NCBI GenBank assembly: GCA_030035585.1
Contig: CM057481.1
Span: forward strand, 5,543,128 to 5,607,127
DNA: 64,000 nucleotides
Direction of reading: 5' to 3'
Source of the DNA: Dugong dugon
Lineage: Eukaryota > Chordata > Mammalia > Sirenia > Dugongidae
A program made the position numbers and the translations under genes. Below the pieces are notes generated by a model, which saw only the letters and a program-made list of their open reading frames with translations, searched no databases and was not told where the DNA came from. Shown here piece by piece: positions 30,171 through 41,197 of this stretch; the stretch's first letter is position 1; every line of letters starts with the position of its first letter.

Positions 30171-33100
30171 GGGGTTGTTGTTAGATGCCTTCAAGTTGGT
30201 TCTGACTCCTAGCAACCCTATGTACAACAGAAACGCTGCCTGGTCCTGAGCCATCCTCACAATCATTGTTATGCTTGAGCCCATTGTTGCAGCTGCTGTG
30301 TCAATTCATCTGGTTGAGAGTCTTCCTCTTTTTTGCTGACCCTCCACTTTACCAAGCATGATGTCCTTCTCCAGGGACTGGTCCCTCCTGATACCATGTC
30401 CAAACTATGTGAGACCATGTCTTGCCATCCTTGCTTCCAAAGAGAATTCTGACTGTACTTCTCCCAAGACAGATTTGTTTGTTCTTCTGGCAGTCCATGG
30501 CATATTCAATATTCTTCGCCAACGCTACAATTCAAAGGTATCAATTCTTCTTCAGTCTTCCTTATTCAGTGTCTAGCTTTCCCATGCATATGAGGCAATT
30601 GAAAACTCCATGGCTTGGGTCAGGCACACCTTAGTCCTTAAAGTGACATCTCTGCTTTTTAACACTTAAAAGAGGTCTTTTGCAGCAGATTTGCCCAAGG
30701 CACTACGTCGTTTAATTTCTTAACTGCTCCTTCCATGGATGTTGATTGTGAATCCAAGTAAAATGAGATCCTTGACAAATTCAATCTTTTCTCCGTTTAT
30801 CATGATGTTGATTGTTGGTCCAGTTGTGAGGATTTTTGTTTTCTTTATGTTGAGGTGTAGTCCATACTGAAGGCCGTAGTATTTGATCTTTATCAGTAAG
30901 TGCTTCAAGTCCTCTTCACTTTCAGCAAGCCAGATTGTGTCATCTGCATATTGCAGGTTGTTAGTGAGTCTTCCTCCAATCTTGATGCCCCATTCTTCTT
31001 CATATAGTGCAGCTTTTCGGAAGAGTTGCCCAGCATACAGATTGAATAAGTATGGTGAAAAGATACAACCGAGATGCACACCATTCCTGATTTTAAACCA
31101 TGCAGTATCTCCTGGTTCTGTCTGAATAGCTGCCTCTTGGTCTATGTACAGGTTCTGCATAAGCCCAGTTACGTGTTCTGGAATTCCCATTCTTCTCAAT
31201 GTTATCCGTAATTTGTTATGATCCACATAGTCGAATGCCTTTGCATAGTCAATAAAATGCAGGTAAACATCCTTCTGGTGTTCTCTGCTTTGAGCCAAGA
31301 TCTGTCTGACATCAACAATGATACCTCTCATTCCATGTCCTCTTCTGAATCCAACTAGAATTTCTGGCAGTTCCCTGTTGATGTACTGCTTGGTGCGACC
31401 ACTTTTAAATGATCTTCAGCAAAATTTTACTTGTGTGTGATATCAATGATACTGTTCTGTAATTTCCACATTCGGTGGGATCACCTTTCTTGGGAATAGG
31501 CACAAACGTGGGTCTCTTCCAGTCAGTTGGCCAAGTAGCTGTCTTCCAAATTTCTTGGCATAGATGAATGAGCACTTCCAGCACTGCATTCATTTGTTGA
31601 AACATCTCAGTTAGCATTCTGTCAATTCCTGGAGCCTTGTTTTTCACCAATGTCTTCAGTGCAGCTTGGACTTCTTCCCTCAGTACCGTTCGTTCTTGAT
31701 CATATGCTCCCTCCTGAAATGGTTGAACTTTGACCAATTCTTTTGGGTAGAATGACTCTGTGTATTCCTTCCATCTTCTTTTGATGCTTTCGGTGTCGTT
31801 GAATATTTTCAACATAGAATCCTTCAATATTGCAACTCGAGGCTCGAATTTTTTCTTCAGTTCTTTCAGCTTGAGAAGTGTTGAGCATGTTCTTCCCTTT
31901 TGGTTTTCTAACTCCAGGTTTTTGCACATGTCATTAGAATACTTTACTTTGTCTTCTCAAGCCGCCCTTTGAAATCTTCTGTTCAGCTCTTTTACTTCAT
32001 CATTTCTTCCTTTTGCTTTAGCTACTCAACGTTCAACAGAAAGTTTCAGAGTCTCTTCTGACATCCATTTTGGTCTTTTCTTTCTTTCCTGTCTTTTCAG
32101 TGATCTCTTGATTTCTTCATGTATGATGTCCTCTATAACTCGTCTAGTCTTTGGTCATTAGTGTTCAATATGTCAAATCTATTCTTGAGATGGTCTCTAA
32201 ATTCAGGTAGGATACACTCAAGATTGTACTTTGGCTTTCTTGGACTTGTTCTAATTTTCTTCAGCTTCAACTTGAGCTTGCATATGAAGAATTGATGGTC
32301 TGTTCTGTAGTCAGCCCCTGGTCTTGTTCTGACCGATGATACTGAGCTTTTCCATCGTCTCTTTCCACAGATGTAGTCGATTTGATTCCTGTGTATTCTG
32401 TCTGGTTAGGTCCACATGTGTAGTCGCCATTTATGTTTTTTTTGACAATGAACAGAATGCCATTCTTCTTTAATTTGTCGTTCCTGGTATAGTAGACCAT
32501 ATGATTGTCTGATTCAAAATGGCCAATGCCTGTCCATTTCATCCATTTATGTCTGGGATTTCGATGTTTATGCATTTCATTTCATTTTTGATGATTTCCA
32601 ATTTTCCTAGATTCATACTTCGTACATTCCACATTTCTTTTATTGGTGTTGTTGGTTATAATTATGGTGTTGGCCAACAATACTGAATATACTATGGACT
32701 GCCAAAAGAACAAACAAATCTGTCTTGGAAGAACTATAGCAGAATGCTTCTTAGAAGCAAGGATGGCAAGACTTTGTCACACATACTTTGGACATGATAT
32801 CAGGAGGGACCAGTCCCTGCAGAAAGACATCACGCTTGGTAAAGTAGAGAGTCACCAACCAACAGGAAGACCCTCAATGAGATGGATAGACACAGTGACT
32901 ACAACAATGGGTTCAAACATGGCAACTATTCTGAGGATGGAGTGGGACTGGGCAGTGTTTCATTCTGTTGTACATAGGGTCGCTATGAGTCAGAACCGAC
33001 TCGATGGCACCTAACAACAACGACAACATTATTAATGGATGCTTGCAACTGTTTCTTCTCATTTTGAGTCGTGCCACATCAGCAAATGAAGGTCCTGAAA

Positions 33101-33424
33101 ACTTGACTCCACCCACATCATTAAGGTCGACTCTAGTTTGAGGAGGCAGCTCTTCTCTAGTCGTATTTTGAGTGCCTTCCAATCTGAGAGGCTCATCTTC
33201 CAGCACAATATCAGACAATGTTCCGCTGCTGTTCGTAACCACTGGCTAATTTTTCAGAAGTAGACCACCGAGTCTTTCTTCCCAGTCTGTCTTAGTCTGG
33301 TAGCTCAGCTCAGCTGTCCACCACGGGTGATCCTGCTGGTATTCGAAATACTGATGTCATAGCTTCCAGCATCACAGCAACACGCAAGCCATCATGGTAC
33401 AGCAAATTGACAGACAAGTGGGGG
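30171..33424 (-). mobile_element. RTE LINE, near full length, decayed
   Basis: The longest RTE in the window. Reading on the minus strand: 5' UTR from ~33424 (shared with the fusion elements); ORF start piece 33242-33020; endonuclease piece 32575-32267; RT N-terminal piece 31929-31405 (APGIDR, then WKRPTFVPIPKKGDP); RT core 31331-30720 (203 codons). In the core, motif A FIDYAKAFD is at residues 26-34, motif B GVHLGCIFSPYLF at 84-96 and motif C YADD at 128-131. The endonuclease lacks most of its central part: VKKNINGDYTCGPNQ jumps to the C-terminal SVERDDGKAQYHR region. The 3' end has the SINE-like tail. An opposite-strand RTE fragment (32655-33027) interrupts the 5' region. It would have supplied reverse transcription for itself and the SINEs, but stops, frameshifts and the deletion make it non-functional. 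Confidence 0.93.
32655..33027 (+). mobile_element. RTE 3' fragment nested in an antisense RTE
   Basis: Starts ATTATGGTGTTGGCCAACAA, keeps MARLCHTYFGHDIRRDQ in one frame and ends GACTCGATGGCACCTAACAA with a CAA-type tail. The host RTE continues on both sides (TACATTCCACATTTC before, TTATTAATGGATGC after). Confidence 0.9.
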
Positions 33425-33519
33425 ATTTGACGAGGTATAAACAACTCTATGCCTCCATGTATTTATGATATTAGACAACCATACCTGTTAAGTAGGCTGG
33501 CTGAATGAGAACGATCATG

Positions 33520-33880
33520 GCTACCATTTACCGCGTGACTGCAGTGTGGTAGGCATTATCAAAGGATTCTGTCATGTCACTGCAAAAAAAAAAAAAAAAA
33601 ACAAACTCGACTCATGGCAACCCTACAAGACAGAGTAAAACTGCCCCATAGGGTTTCCAAGGAGCGGCTGGTGGATTCGAACTGCTGACCTTTGGTTAGC
33701 AGCCGAGCTCTTAACCACTGTACCACCAGGGCTCCTATGTCCATGCAGGGAGAGTATTATTCCCATTTTCCAGATAAGGGTCTAAAGCCAAGAGGACTGT
33801 AAGTATTTGCCAAAGAGCACACAGTTAAAGAAAGTAAAGATTTAAAATCAGATTTTTAAAACTCCAAACCTTTTATACTT
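33520..33880 (-). mobile_element. MIR SINE, antisense, split by an AfroSINE
   Basis: GGCTACCATTTACCGCGTGA before the SINE and ATTCCCATTTTCCAGATAAG, GCCAAAGAGCACACAGTTAA after it. Confidence 0.75.
33585..33736 (-). mobile_element. AfroSINE, antisense, with poly(A)-strand tail and TSD
   Basis: Starts with a run of about 17 A, lacks GTTGCCGTCGAGT, continues CTCGACTCATGGCAACCC to CCACCAGGGCTCCT. TSD ATGTCACTGCA / ATGTCCATGCA (33574-33584, 33737-33747; 9 of 11). Confidence 0.92.
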
Positions 33881-33918
33881 TCTCCCACTATATGGCAAAC
33901 TGGAATCCTAGATAATTA

Positions 33919-34074
33919 TTGTTGATGCATGCTGTCAGACTCATTGTGATTCCATGTGACAGAGTAGAACTGCCCCATAGGGTTTCCTAGGCTGTAATCT
34001 TTACAGGAGCAGATCGCAAGTTCTTTTCTCCTGGGGAGCCGCTGAGTGGGCTTGAACCGCTGACCAGGGCTCCT
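33919..34074 (-). mobile_element. AfroSINE, antisense, perfect 13-bp TSD
   Basis: TTGTTGATGCATGCTGTC to CTTGAACCGCTGACC, then directly AGGGCTCC: about 40 bp of tRNA-like head including the A-box region are gone. TSD TCCTAGATAATTA at 33906-33918 and 34075-34087. Confidence 0.95.
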
Positions 34075-34211
34075 TCCTAGATAATTACATGTTAGTATTT
34101 TTATTAGTATTTTTACAATAGGCACAGAAGTCGGTTATATGTAGCTTTTAAATATGCCCATCTCTTGTTTTATGAAATACATAAAAATAGATAAACTGAA
34201 ATAAATTATAA

Positions 34212-34460
34212 ATAATACTAGCTGGTATTTATTTGGTGTCTGGAGTGTGCCTGGTCCTATCCCAAGAGCATCACTTAATTTAATAAGCACAGGAAGTCTG
34301 AGGGGTAAAAAATATTTATTTCCTTCATTTTACACATGACAACACCAAGACACAGGAAGATTAAAAATTTGCTCAAGCTCAGGTGGCTAGTAAATTTCAG
34401 CCTCTAACTGGTAGTCTAACACCACAGCTCCCCCTCCTTAATAGCACACTCTACTGCCTA
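34212..34460 (-). mobile_element. MIR SINE, antisense
   Basis: TATTTGGTGTCTGGAGTGTG, TCATTTTACACATGACAACA, GCTCAGGTGGCTAGTAAATT. Confidence 0.75.
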
Positions 34461-35069
34461 TTAAATGATTTTTGAAGAATCTAACTGAAAGAAGAAGTAG
34501 CTTGATCAATTATTGAAAATCTGAAAACAATTTACAAGAACAGTAGCCACAAGTAGAAGGAATATTTGTTAGATTTGCATCCATTATTAAGATGAATTTG
34601 AGAACCTGTATTGGCTTATTGGAACTTTTTGGCTGTTTAGAAAGCTTATGAGCTTATGAGCTCAGCGATTGCATGGAATGAGGCATTTTTGCAAGAGGTC
34701 CTGCAGCTGATGTCAGTGCTTACACAAGTAGTCGAAAGCTGAGGTTCCCAGCTCTGCCAGTCGTCTGTCTATAGTCTAGTTGTTTGAGAAGACAGGTCTG
34801 AGACGTCTATTCCTCTCTCTGCACTTGCTTTAATGACTATTTCTGGCACTCCTGTAGCTGTCTTGGATCATTTCACTCTAGTTCAGTTATTTTTAAAGGT
34901 ATTTTCTTATGTGTAATAAAACCCTGCTTATATATTTAGGGTCAAATATTATCTCTGTGTAGAGTCATCTTATGTGGATGCTTTCACTCCTAAAAGAATT
35001 TTTGTACAATTTATTGTACTATCAGACTGTAATGTTCTTTTGTTAGCCATTGGCCACATCTTTATTTTT
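34461..35069. other. No gene seen
   Basis: AT-rich single-copy-like DNA. Confidence 0.4.
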
Positions 35070-35239
35070 TGCTATTGCTCTTCTGACAGATTTGAAGCTT
35101 TTCATCATAAAGGGCTTACCCATCCCCACTTTTTATTACTACAGGAAAGTTGCAAGAATAACATAATGATCAACCCTGTATTCTTCATGGAGATTCATCA
35201 GTTGTTAATATTTTGCCCCATTTGCTTTCTTTGTCTTTC

Positions 35240-35680
35240 TGTATACACACACACATGAATAGTGTGTGTGTATACATATCATATGTATACATGTTGTGTT
35301 GTTGTTGTTAGGTGCTCTCGAGCCAATTCCAACTCATAGTGACCCTATAGGACAGCGTAGAACTTCCCCATAGGGTTTCCAAGGAGCGGCTGGTGGATTT
35401 AAACTGCTGACCTTTTGGTTAGCAGCTGAGCTCTTAACCACTGTGCCACCAGAGCTCATGTATATATATATATATATGTGTATCTATATATCATATGTAT
35501 ATATAAATGTGTATTTATATATGTGTATGTTATGTATATATAACAGTATGTATATAATGTATGTATGGGTATATATAACATATAATATATGTTATATAAT
35601 ATATAACATTATACATATTATTTAATATTATATATAATGTATGTATATGTATGTGTAACATACATAGATACAGATGATTT
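35240..35680. repeat. (TA)n/(TG)n microsatellite, SINE-interrupted
   Basis: Alternating TA, TG and TATG runs at 35240-35292 and 35457-35680, with a SINE between the halves. Confidence 0.9.
35293..35457 (-). mobile_element. AfroSINE, antisense, in a microsatellite
   Basis: GTTGTTGTTGTTAGGTGCTC to ACTGTGCCACCAGAGCTC; well preserved. Confidence 0.95.
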
Positions 35681-35758
35681 TTCTGAACCATTTGAGAATT
35701 AATTGCAGGCATTTTAACAAATATTTAAGAATTTATCTCCTAAGAACAAATAAATTAC

Positions 35759-35958
35759 TTCTTGTTGTTTGCTGTCGAGTTGATTCTGACTCATAGTGAC
35801 TCTATAGGACAGAGTAGAACTGCCCCATAGGATTTCCCAGGCTGAAATCTTTAAGGAAGCAGATTGCCCGTTCCTTTCTCCTGCGGAGTAGCTGGTGGGT
35901 TCAAACTGCCAACGTTTCAGTTAGCAGATGAACCCTTAATTGCACCACCAGGGCTCCT
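35759..35958 (-). mobile_element. AfroSINE, antisense, long-body type
   Basis: TTGTTGTTTGCTGTCGAGTT to ATTGCACCACCAGGGCTCC, with GGCTGAAATCTTTAAGGAAG. Confidence 0.94.
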
Positions 35959-36190
35959 TGAAGTTATCCTAAATAACCATAATACAATGATTATATCTGG
36001 GGCACTTAACCTTAATTTACGATTATTATCCAATATACTGCCCATATTCAAATTTCTCCAGTTGTCGCAATAATGTCCTTCAGAGCTCTTTCCCCCACAA
36101 TCCAGGATTCAGTTACAGATTCCACACTGTGCTTAGTTTTCGTGTCTCTTTAGTTCCCTTTAACGTAAAACAGTTCCTCAGACAATTTAG

Positions 36191-36654
36191 TTTTTAATGA
36201 ATAAAGTCCCTTGTTTTATCATCTTCATCTAGCCTTCAGAGTGCCAAGCATGGTTTTATGTACAATTATTCATCAAATACCTGGTTTGTTTCACGGCGTA
36301 TTAAATTTTGCTCCTGCCAAAATCAAATATTACAATAATTCTTATGCAACCTGGAGAAGATGGGCATAATTTTAAAATGCGCTTTATAACTTGGATGATT
36401 CAGTGTCATTCACCCAGTAAACATACCAGCTAGACACGGTGGACACAGAGGGCAAAGTTCCACCTCAGCCTTTAAGAGACTCCGTTTCTAATCTCAGGCC
36501 AAGGCACAATCCCCTTTCACAGATAGATGATTTTGGCGTTTTGAAATTCCTTCCTGTGCCATCCTGAGTGTTAGGAAGAAGGCAAAGTTCCAACCAGTGC
36601 TTTTATTGCTAAAGTTTGCTGAAATGTTGGAAATCAGGGACACCACAAATAGCA
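36191..36654. other. No gene seen
   Basis: No repeat or gene assigned. Confidence 0.4.
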
Positions 36655-37164
36655 TGTTGTTGTTATGTGCCGTTGAGTCAGTTCAGACTCATAGCGACCC
36701 TATGCACAACAGCACAAAACACTGCCTGATCCTGTGCCATCCTCACGATCTTTGCTATGTTTGAGCCCATTGTTGCAGCCACTGTGTCAATCCATCTTGT
36801 TGAGGGTCTTCCTCTTTTTTGCTGACCCCCTACTTTACCAAGCATGATGTCTTTCTCCAGGGACTGGTCCCTCCTGACAACATGTCCGAAGTATGTGAGA
36901 TAAAGTCTCACCATCCTCCCTTCTAAGAAGCATTCTGGCTGTACTTGTGCCAGGACAGATTTGTTCGTTCTTCTGGCAGTCCATGGTATATTCAATATTC
37001 TTCACCAATACCATAATTCAAAGGCATCAATTCTTCTTCGGTCTCCCTTCTTCATTGTCCAGTTTTCCCATGCATCTGAGGCAATTGAAAATACCATGAA
37101 TTGGGTCAGGTGTACCTTAGTTCTCAAAGTGACATCTTTGCTTTTTAACACTTTAAAGAAGTCT
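36655..37164 (-). mobile_element. RTE 3' fragment, antisense
   Basis: About 510 bp. Frame 36995-36678 keeps the RTE C-terminus: MARRTNKSVLAQVQPE-like start, YFGHVVRRDQSLEKDIMLGK, RWIDTVAATMGSN. A second frame (37271-37002) continues upstream (KSKDVTLRTKVHLTQ). Ends near 37164. Confidence 0.93.
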
Positions 37165-38289
37165 ATGACATACTGAGAAAGAAAACAAATTGGAATGCAA
37201 AGTGTGACCAGTAATAAAATGCTATTCTTCCAGAATTTACTCTTGTGAACGTTTCTGTCACCATCATACACAACTTCCCTTGGTACCAGGATGAGCCTCC
37301 AGAGAAGGCAGCTTGGATGGGGCTTCTTTGCAAAGCCAGGAAATCAGCAATTGTTCAAGCACTAAGAGGACAATTGTGTGAGAAGTTGCCATAATGACAT
37401 GCTGAACTGGACGTGTGGCTTAATTTCAGTCACATTGCATAGGGCTCTGGACGTCGTGTTTCAAATTATGAGCCAATATCTTAGGAGTTTTAAAGAAAAA
37501 ATGTAAGTATGAATTGTATGGACTGAGTCCTCTTTTGAATGCAAGTCTGCCAGTAGGAGTGTTTCCAATTTACTCTCCTCATTTCTCCAGCAAACAGAAG
37601 TATTTTTCCATCAAGTGGAGCTTAAATGCTGTTTCTGGAAATCTACTTTCACTGCACAAAGAATTTGATAAACTGTCACATTACACAGTGCCATTAAGGA
37701 AATCAATATGGAGACTATCAACCATTAACAAATTACTAGGAAATCTCAGCGTGTCTTCTCCCAACATTGAGGGCTATGTTAGCTATGAGGATTTTTTTAA
37801 CATGCATCCTTATTGGCTAAAATAGAAAAACATCTTTATGATAAGACTTCTCTGTTCTTACTATTTTTTTAGAGTATTCACAGTTGTCTTATTTACCATG
37901 GAAAAATATAATACAGAATCCAGAAGTCCAACACTAGGGTTGGTACAACAGGATGGCAAATACATCTGTTGGGCAACACAAAGTTTTGGTTCCTTACTGT
38001 ATTTCAGGAACTACTCAGTCCATAGAATTGAATGTTTTACAATGATACTGAGTAAGTATATTTAATGACACAGGTAAATGTTCTTCCTATATTGACTTAA
38101 AAGAGTGGGTAAAATTATTTTAGGACAAATTTTGTAATACATACAGAATTTTAGGAAAAATAATGGTTGCATAGATATCAGCTTACCAACAGAGGTCACC
38201 TCTTGGAATTTTTTTTTTTTTTTAATGGATCTTTGGATTGTAGGGGACTTTTTCTTTTATTCTTACTTTTTTGAGGAAAATTAGTGTAC
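37165..38289. other. No gene; two plus-strand open frames
   Basis: Open frames 37514-37825 (103 codons) and 37838-38065 (75 codons) lie in non-repetitive DNA. I recognise no domain, and no splice or promoter context supports them. Confidence 0.3.
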
Positions 38290-38500
38290 CAATAACTAAC
38301 ATTTATTGACAGCTTTGGGTTGCACTGTGTGACATCTTCTATGCGCATTCTTTTGTTTAATCCCCACAGCAAACGTATGAGGTAGGAACTTACGTCATTA
38401 TCTTCATTTACGGGTGAGGAACCTGAGGTTCGGAAAGGTTAAGAAACACATTTGGTAAGTGTTGCAGTTGGGAATCCAATCCCAGCGCTCACTGTGCTGG
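38290..38500 (-). mobile_element. MIR SINE, antisense
   Basis: CCCCACAGCAAACGTATGAG, GGGTGAGGAACCTGAGGTTC, GGAATCCAATCCCAGCGCTC. Confidence 0.85.
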
Positions 38501-38507
38501 AATCCAA

Positions 38508-38632
38508 GGCAGATTCTGATTCCGTAGATGTGGATGGGGCCTGAGAGTCTGCATTTCTAACAACACTCGAGGAGATAGATGCCAGTGTTGTTGGTCCAGG
38601 GACCACACTTTGAAGAGCAAGGTTCTACTTGA
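38508..38632 (+). mobile_element. MER5A-like hAT fragment
   Basis: GCAGATTCTGATTCCGTAGA, GGGGCCTGAGAGTCTGCATT, GGACCACACTTTGAAGAGCA. Confidence 0.65.
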
Positions 38633-39519
38633 TTAAACAATGGTTCCTGTGCTTGAGTATTATATGGACCCTTTTTAGAGGAAAAGATGGTAGAACCTCC
38701 CCGGTGGTGATCCTATTCTGAGGACCCCCTTTGCAGAAACACTGATGATAAACTAAATTTTGGTCCTATTACACTGTCTTCGAATTAGGAAGGATCACAG
38801 CAAGAGTTAAGTTTTGTCTCTGTAAGCCGTAAAATAAACTTTTTTTTTTTAGGTTGTAATTTAAAATACTTTTACAACTCACGAACTGCAAGGTGAGTTT
38901 ATGAACTCTTGGAGGGAGGGTTGGTGTCTATGGCACTCAGTTTGAGAAATGGTTACATTACAAGTTGCTTCCATGGCAGTTTGTAAGTCAGTTGCGTTGA
39001 ATAATCACACTTATAAAGTAGCTATTCTTTAAATTTTGCCGGTTGCTGTTCCATTGGCAAAAGAAAGGCTATTATTTAGAAAACTTGCCGTAGATCATGA
39101 TTATTTTCAAGCAGTTAGACTGGATTACTTGCAAAACAAATTGATATAATCTTCTTCTTACATGCTTCCATTCATAAGTATATAAACAGATACCACTACA
39201 GCTAGGACCAGAAGGCAAGCCTTTCTTCCCACTCTTGATGGTCCACTTAGAATGTGTTATTCACATAAAATTCTTAAAAAAAAAACTAAAAAAGGAATTC
39301 TTATGCTTTTATTGATTTGTTAAGTTAGAGACTATGGCACTCTCCAAAGGAAAGATAGTGGCTTTACTGCTAATCAGCTGCTTGTTATGCAAACTTATTT
39401 AATTGATATTTTAATACAAGTGACTGGTTCCTTCAGTGAGAAGGTTTACTTGAGGGAAAGAGATGAGGACAGAGAGAAGGGAGTGTCCTGTGAGCTGTTG
39501 TAGGAACACCTGCTTCTTA
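38633..39519. other. No gene seen
   Basis: AT-rich, with short homopolymer runs. Confidence 0.4.
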
Positions 39520-39661
39520 GTGCCCCTCTTTTTAATTATTTATTGTATTAAATGCATAGGTAGCAAAACATATGCCATTTCAACACTCTTCACGTGGCAT
39601 CATATTTGTCAACCACCACCATTAACTGTCCCTGAATTTTTCCACCACCCTTCACAGGAGC
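39520..39661 (-). mobile_element. LINE (L1-type) 3' end, antisense
   Basis: GGTAGCAAAACATATGCCAT, CATATTTGTCAACCACCACC; same unit as 14649-14890. Confidence 0.55.
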
Positions 39662-39870
39662 TCAAAACCAAAAAGCAAACCTGTTGCTGTTGAGTCAATT
39701 CCGACTCATAGTGATCCAGTGTGACAGAATAGAACTACCCCACAGGGTTTCCAAGGCTGTAAGTCTTTATGGAAGGAGACTCCATATTTGTCTCCTGAGG
39801 AGTGGCTGGTGAATTCGAACCATCGACCTCTCAGTTAGCAGCCAAGCGCTTAACAACTGTGCCACCAGAA
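39662..39870 (-). mobile_element. AfroSINE, antisense, long-body type
   Basis: CAAACCTGTTGCTGTTGAGT, GGCTGTAAGTCTTTATGGAA, ends AACTGTGCCACCAGAAG. Confidence 0.94.
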
Positions 39871-40017
39871 GATCGGTGTCCTCTAATTCCAGTGCCCCCT
39901 TGAAGCAATATGTACAGTTGTCCCTCAGTATCCATGGGGGATTGATTCCAGGACCCCTGAAGATACCAAAATCAGAGGATGCTCAAGTCCCTTATGTAAA
40001 ATGGCGTAGTATTTGCA

Positions 40018-40300
40018 GAATGCTCCTTAGAAGGAAGGATGGTGAGCCTACGTCTTACATACTTTGGATATGTTGTCAGGAGGGATCAGTCCCTGGAGAA
40101 GGACATCATACTTGGTAAAGTACAGGGTCAGCGAAAAAGAGGAAGACCCTCAGTGAGATGGACTGACACAGTAGCTGCAACAATGGGCTCAAGCATAACA
40201 GCAATTGTGAGCATGGCGCAGGACCGGGCAGTGTTTGGTTCTGTGGTGCATAGGGTCACTATGAATCAGAACCGACTTGACAGCACCTAACAACAACAAC
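40018..40300 (+). mobile_element. RTE 3' fragment inside the Tigger
   Basis: Frame 40039-40290 keeps LTYFGYVVRRDQSLEKDIIL and RPSVRWTDTVAATMGSS. Ends in CAGCACCTAACAACAACAAC. 7-bp TSD ATTTGCA (40011-40017) / ATTTACA (40301-40307). Confidence 0.94.
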
Positions 40301-40731
40301 ATTTACATATAACCTACACCCATCCTTCCATATACTTTAAATCATCTCTAGATCGCTTATAATCCCCACACAAAGTAAATGCTCTGGAAATAGTTGTTTT
40401 ATCACGACTGAAGACTTGCTCTGGAAGGCAGGCCTTGTCTTCTCTGAGTTTCTGGAGCTCTTCTGGGAATACTGATGCTGTCTGGGCCTCAGCAATGCCA
40501 GTTCCCCGTGATCTTGAAGTCCTTGAGCCTGGAGGGCTTCCCAGAGCTAGCCAGCCATCCCTTACTAGCCTGACACTCCTTCTCTCTCTCCTCAACCCCT
40601 CACACTTAGCCTGGAAGGATTGGTTTGACCATTTTATTGCTTTTTAGGAGCGATTTTTTCACAAAGGGTGCACGCAACACAAGGTGTGAAGAACGAGATG
40701 TGAGGTGAACAATGCTCCTACAAAGAGTACT

Positions 40732-40818
40732 GGAGGGAGACTGGGGATCGGCGAGATGGCGGAGGGAGACTGGGCATCGGCGAGATGGCGGAAGGAGACT
40801 GGGCATCGGCGAGATGGC
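40732..40818 (+). repeat. 3 x 29-bp minisatellite
   Basis: Units at 40732-40760, 40761-40789 and 40790-40818 differ by at most two bases. Each contains ATCGGCGAGATGGC. CpG- and purine-rich, unlike the surrounding Tigger sequence. Confidence 0.95.
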
Positions 40819-41025
40819 GGAGGCCACAGCAGGGGATGCCGCACATTGCTTCATTCTTCAGCATCAAGTGGTAGCTCTGCGCTTGGCAACATCAAATTTT
40901 GCTTTTTGGAACTTTCTATTTTTTCCTTGCATAGTTTCCATTCACGGTTGGTTACATCTGTGGATGCAGCACCCGTAAATACGGAGGGCCAACAGTACTT
41001 TATTGAAATCAGATTCACTTTAGAT

Positions 41026-41197
41026 GGAGCCCTAGTGGCACAGTGGTTAACAGCTCAGCTGCTAACCGAAAGACCAGCAGTTCTAATCCACCAGCTGCAA
41101 CTTGGGAACCCTGTGGGGCAGTTCTACTCTGTCCCATAGGGTCGCTATGAGCCAGAATCAGCTCGATGGCAATGGGGTTTACTTTTTTTTTTTTTAA
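41026..41197 (+). mobile_element. AfroSINE, short-body type
   Basis: GGAGCCCTAGTGGCACAGTGG head, CAGTTCTAATCC B-box, tail GGCAATGGGGTTTACTTTTT. Confidence 0.93.

Larger units (their letters stand above)
35070..36190 (-). mobile_element. L1 3' region, antisense, with TA arrays and SINEs inside
   Basis: Blocks 35130-35240 (GGAAAGTTGCAAGAATAACA), 35675-35758 (CATTTGAGAATTAATTGCAG) and 35960-36190 (CAATATACTGCCCATATTCA, TCGTGTCTCTTTAGTTCCCT) are consecutive pieces of one old antisense L1. Confidence 0.7.
39914..41003 (+). mobile_element. Tigger-like (MER2-group) DNA transposon
   Basis: Left end CAGTTGTCCCTCAGTATCCA, then AAATGGCGTAGTATTTGCA. It resumes after the RTE with ACATATAACCTACACCCATC and closes with GTTGGTTACATCTGTGGATG and GGAGGGCCAACAG. 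The two ends are inverted (TGTCCCTCAGTATCC versus GGGCCAACAG/GTAAATACGGAGGG). The interior is degenerate, with no transposase frame. Confidence 0.8.

Noticed and set aside
37514..38065. Two adjacent plus-strand frames (103 and 75 codons)
   Set aside because: Non-repetitive, but no domain, promoter or splice context; random frames of this size are frequent here.
40705..41139. 144-codon plus-strand frame
   Set aside because: It reads through the 29-bp minisatellite, the Tigger right end and into a SINE, so it is not a gene.
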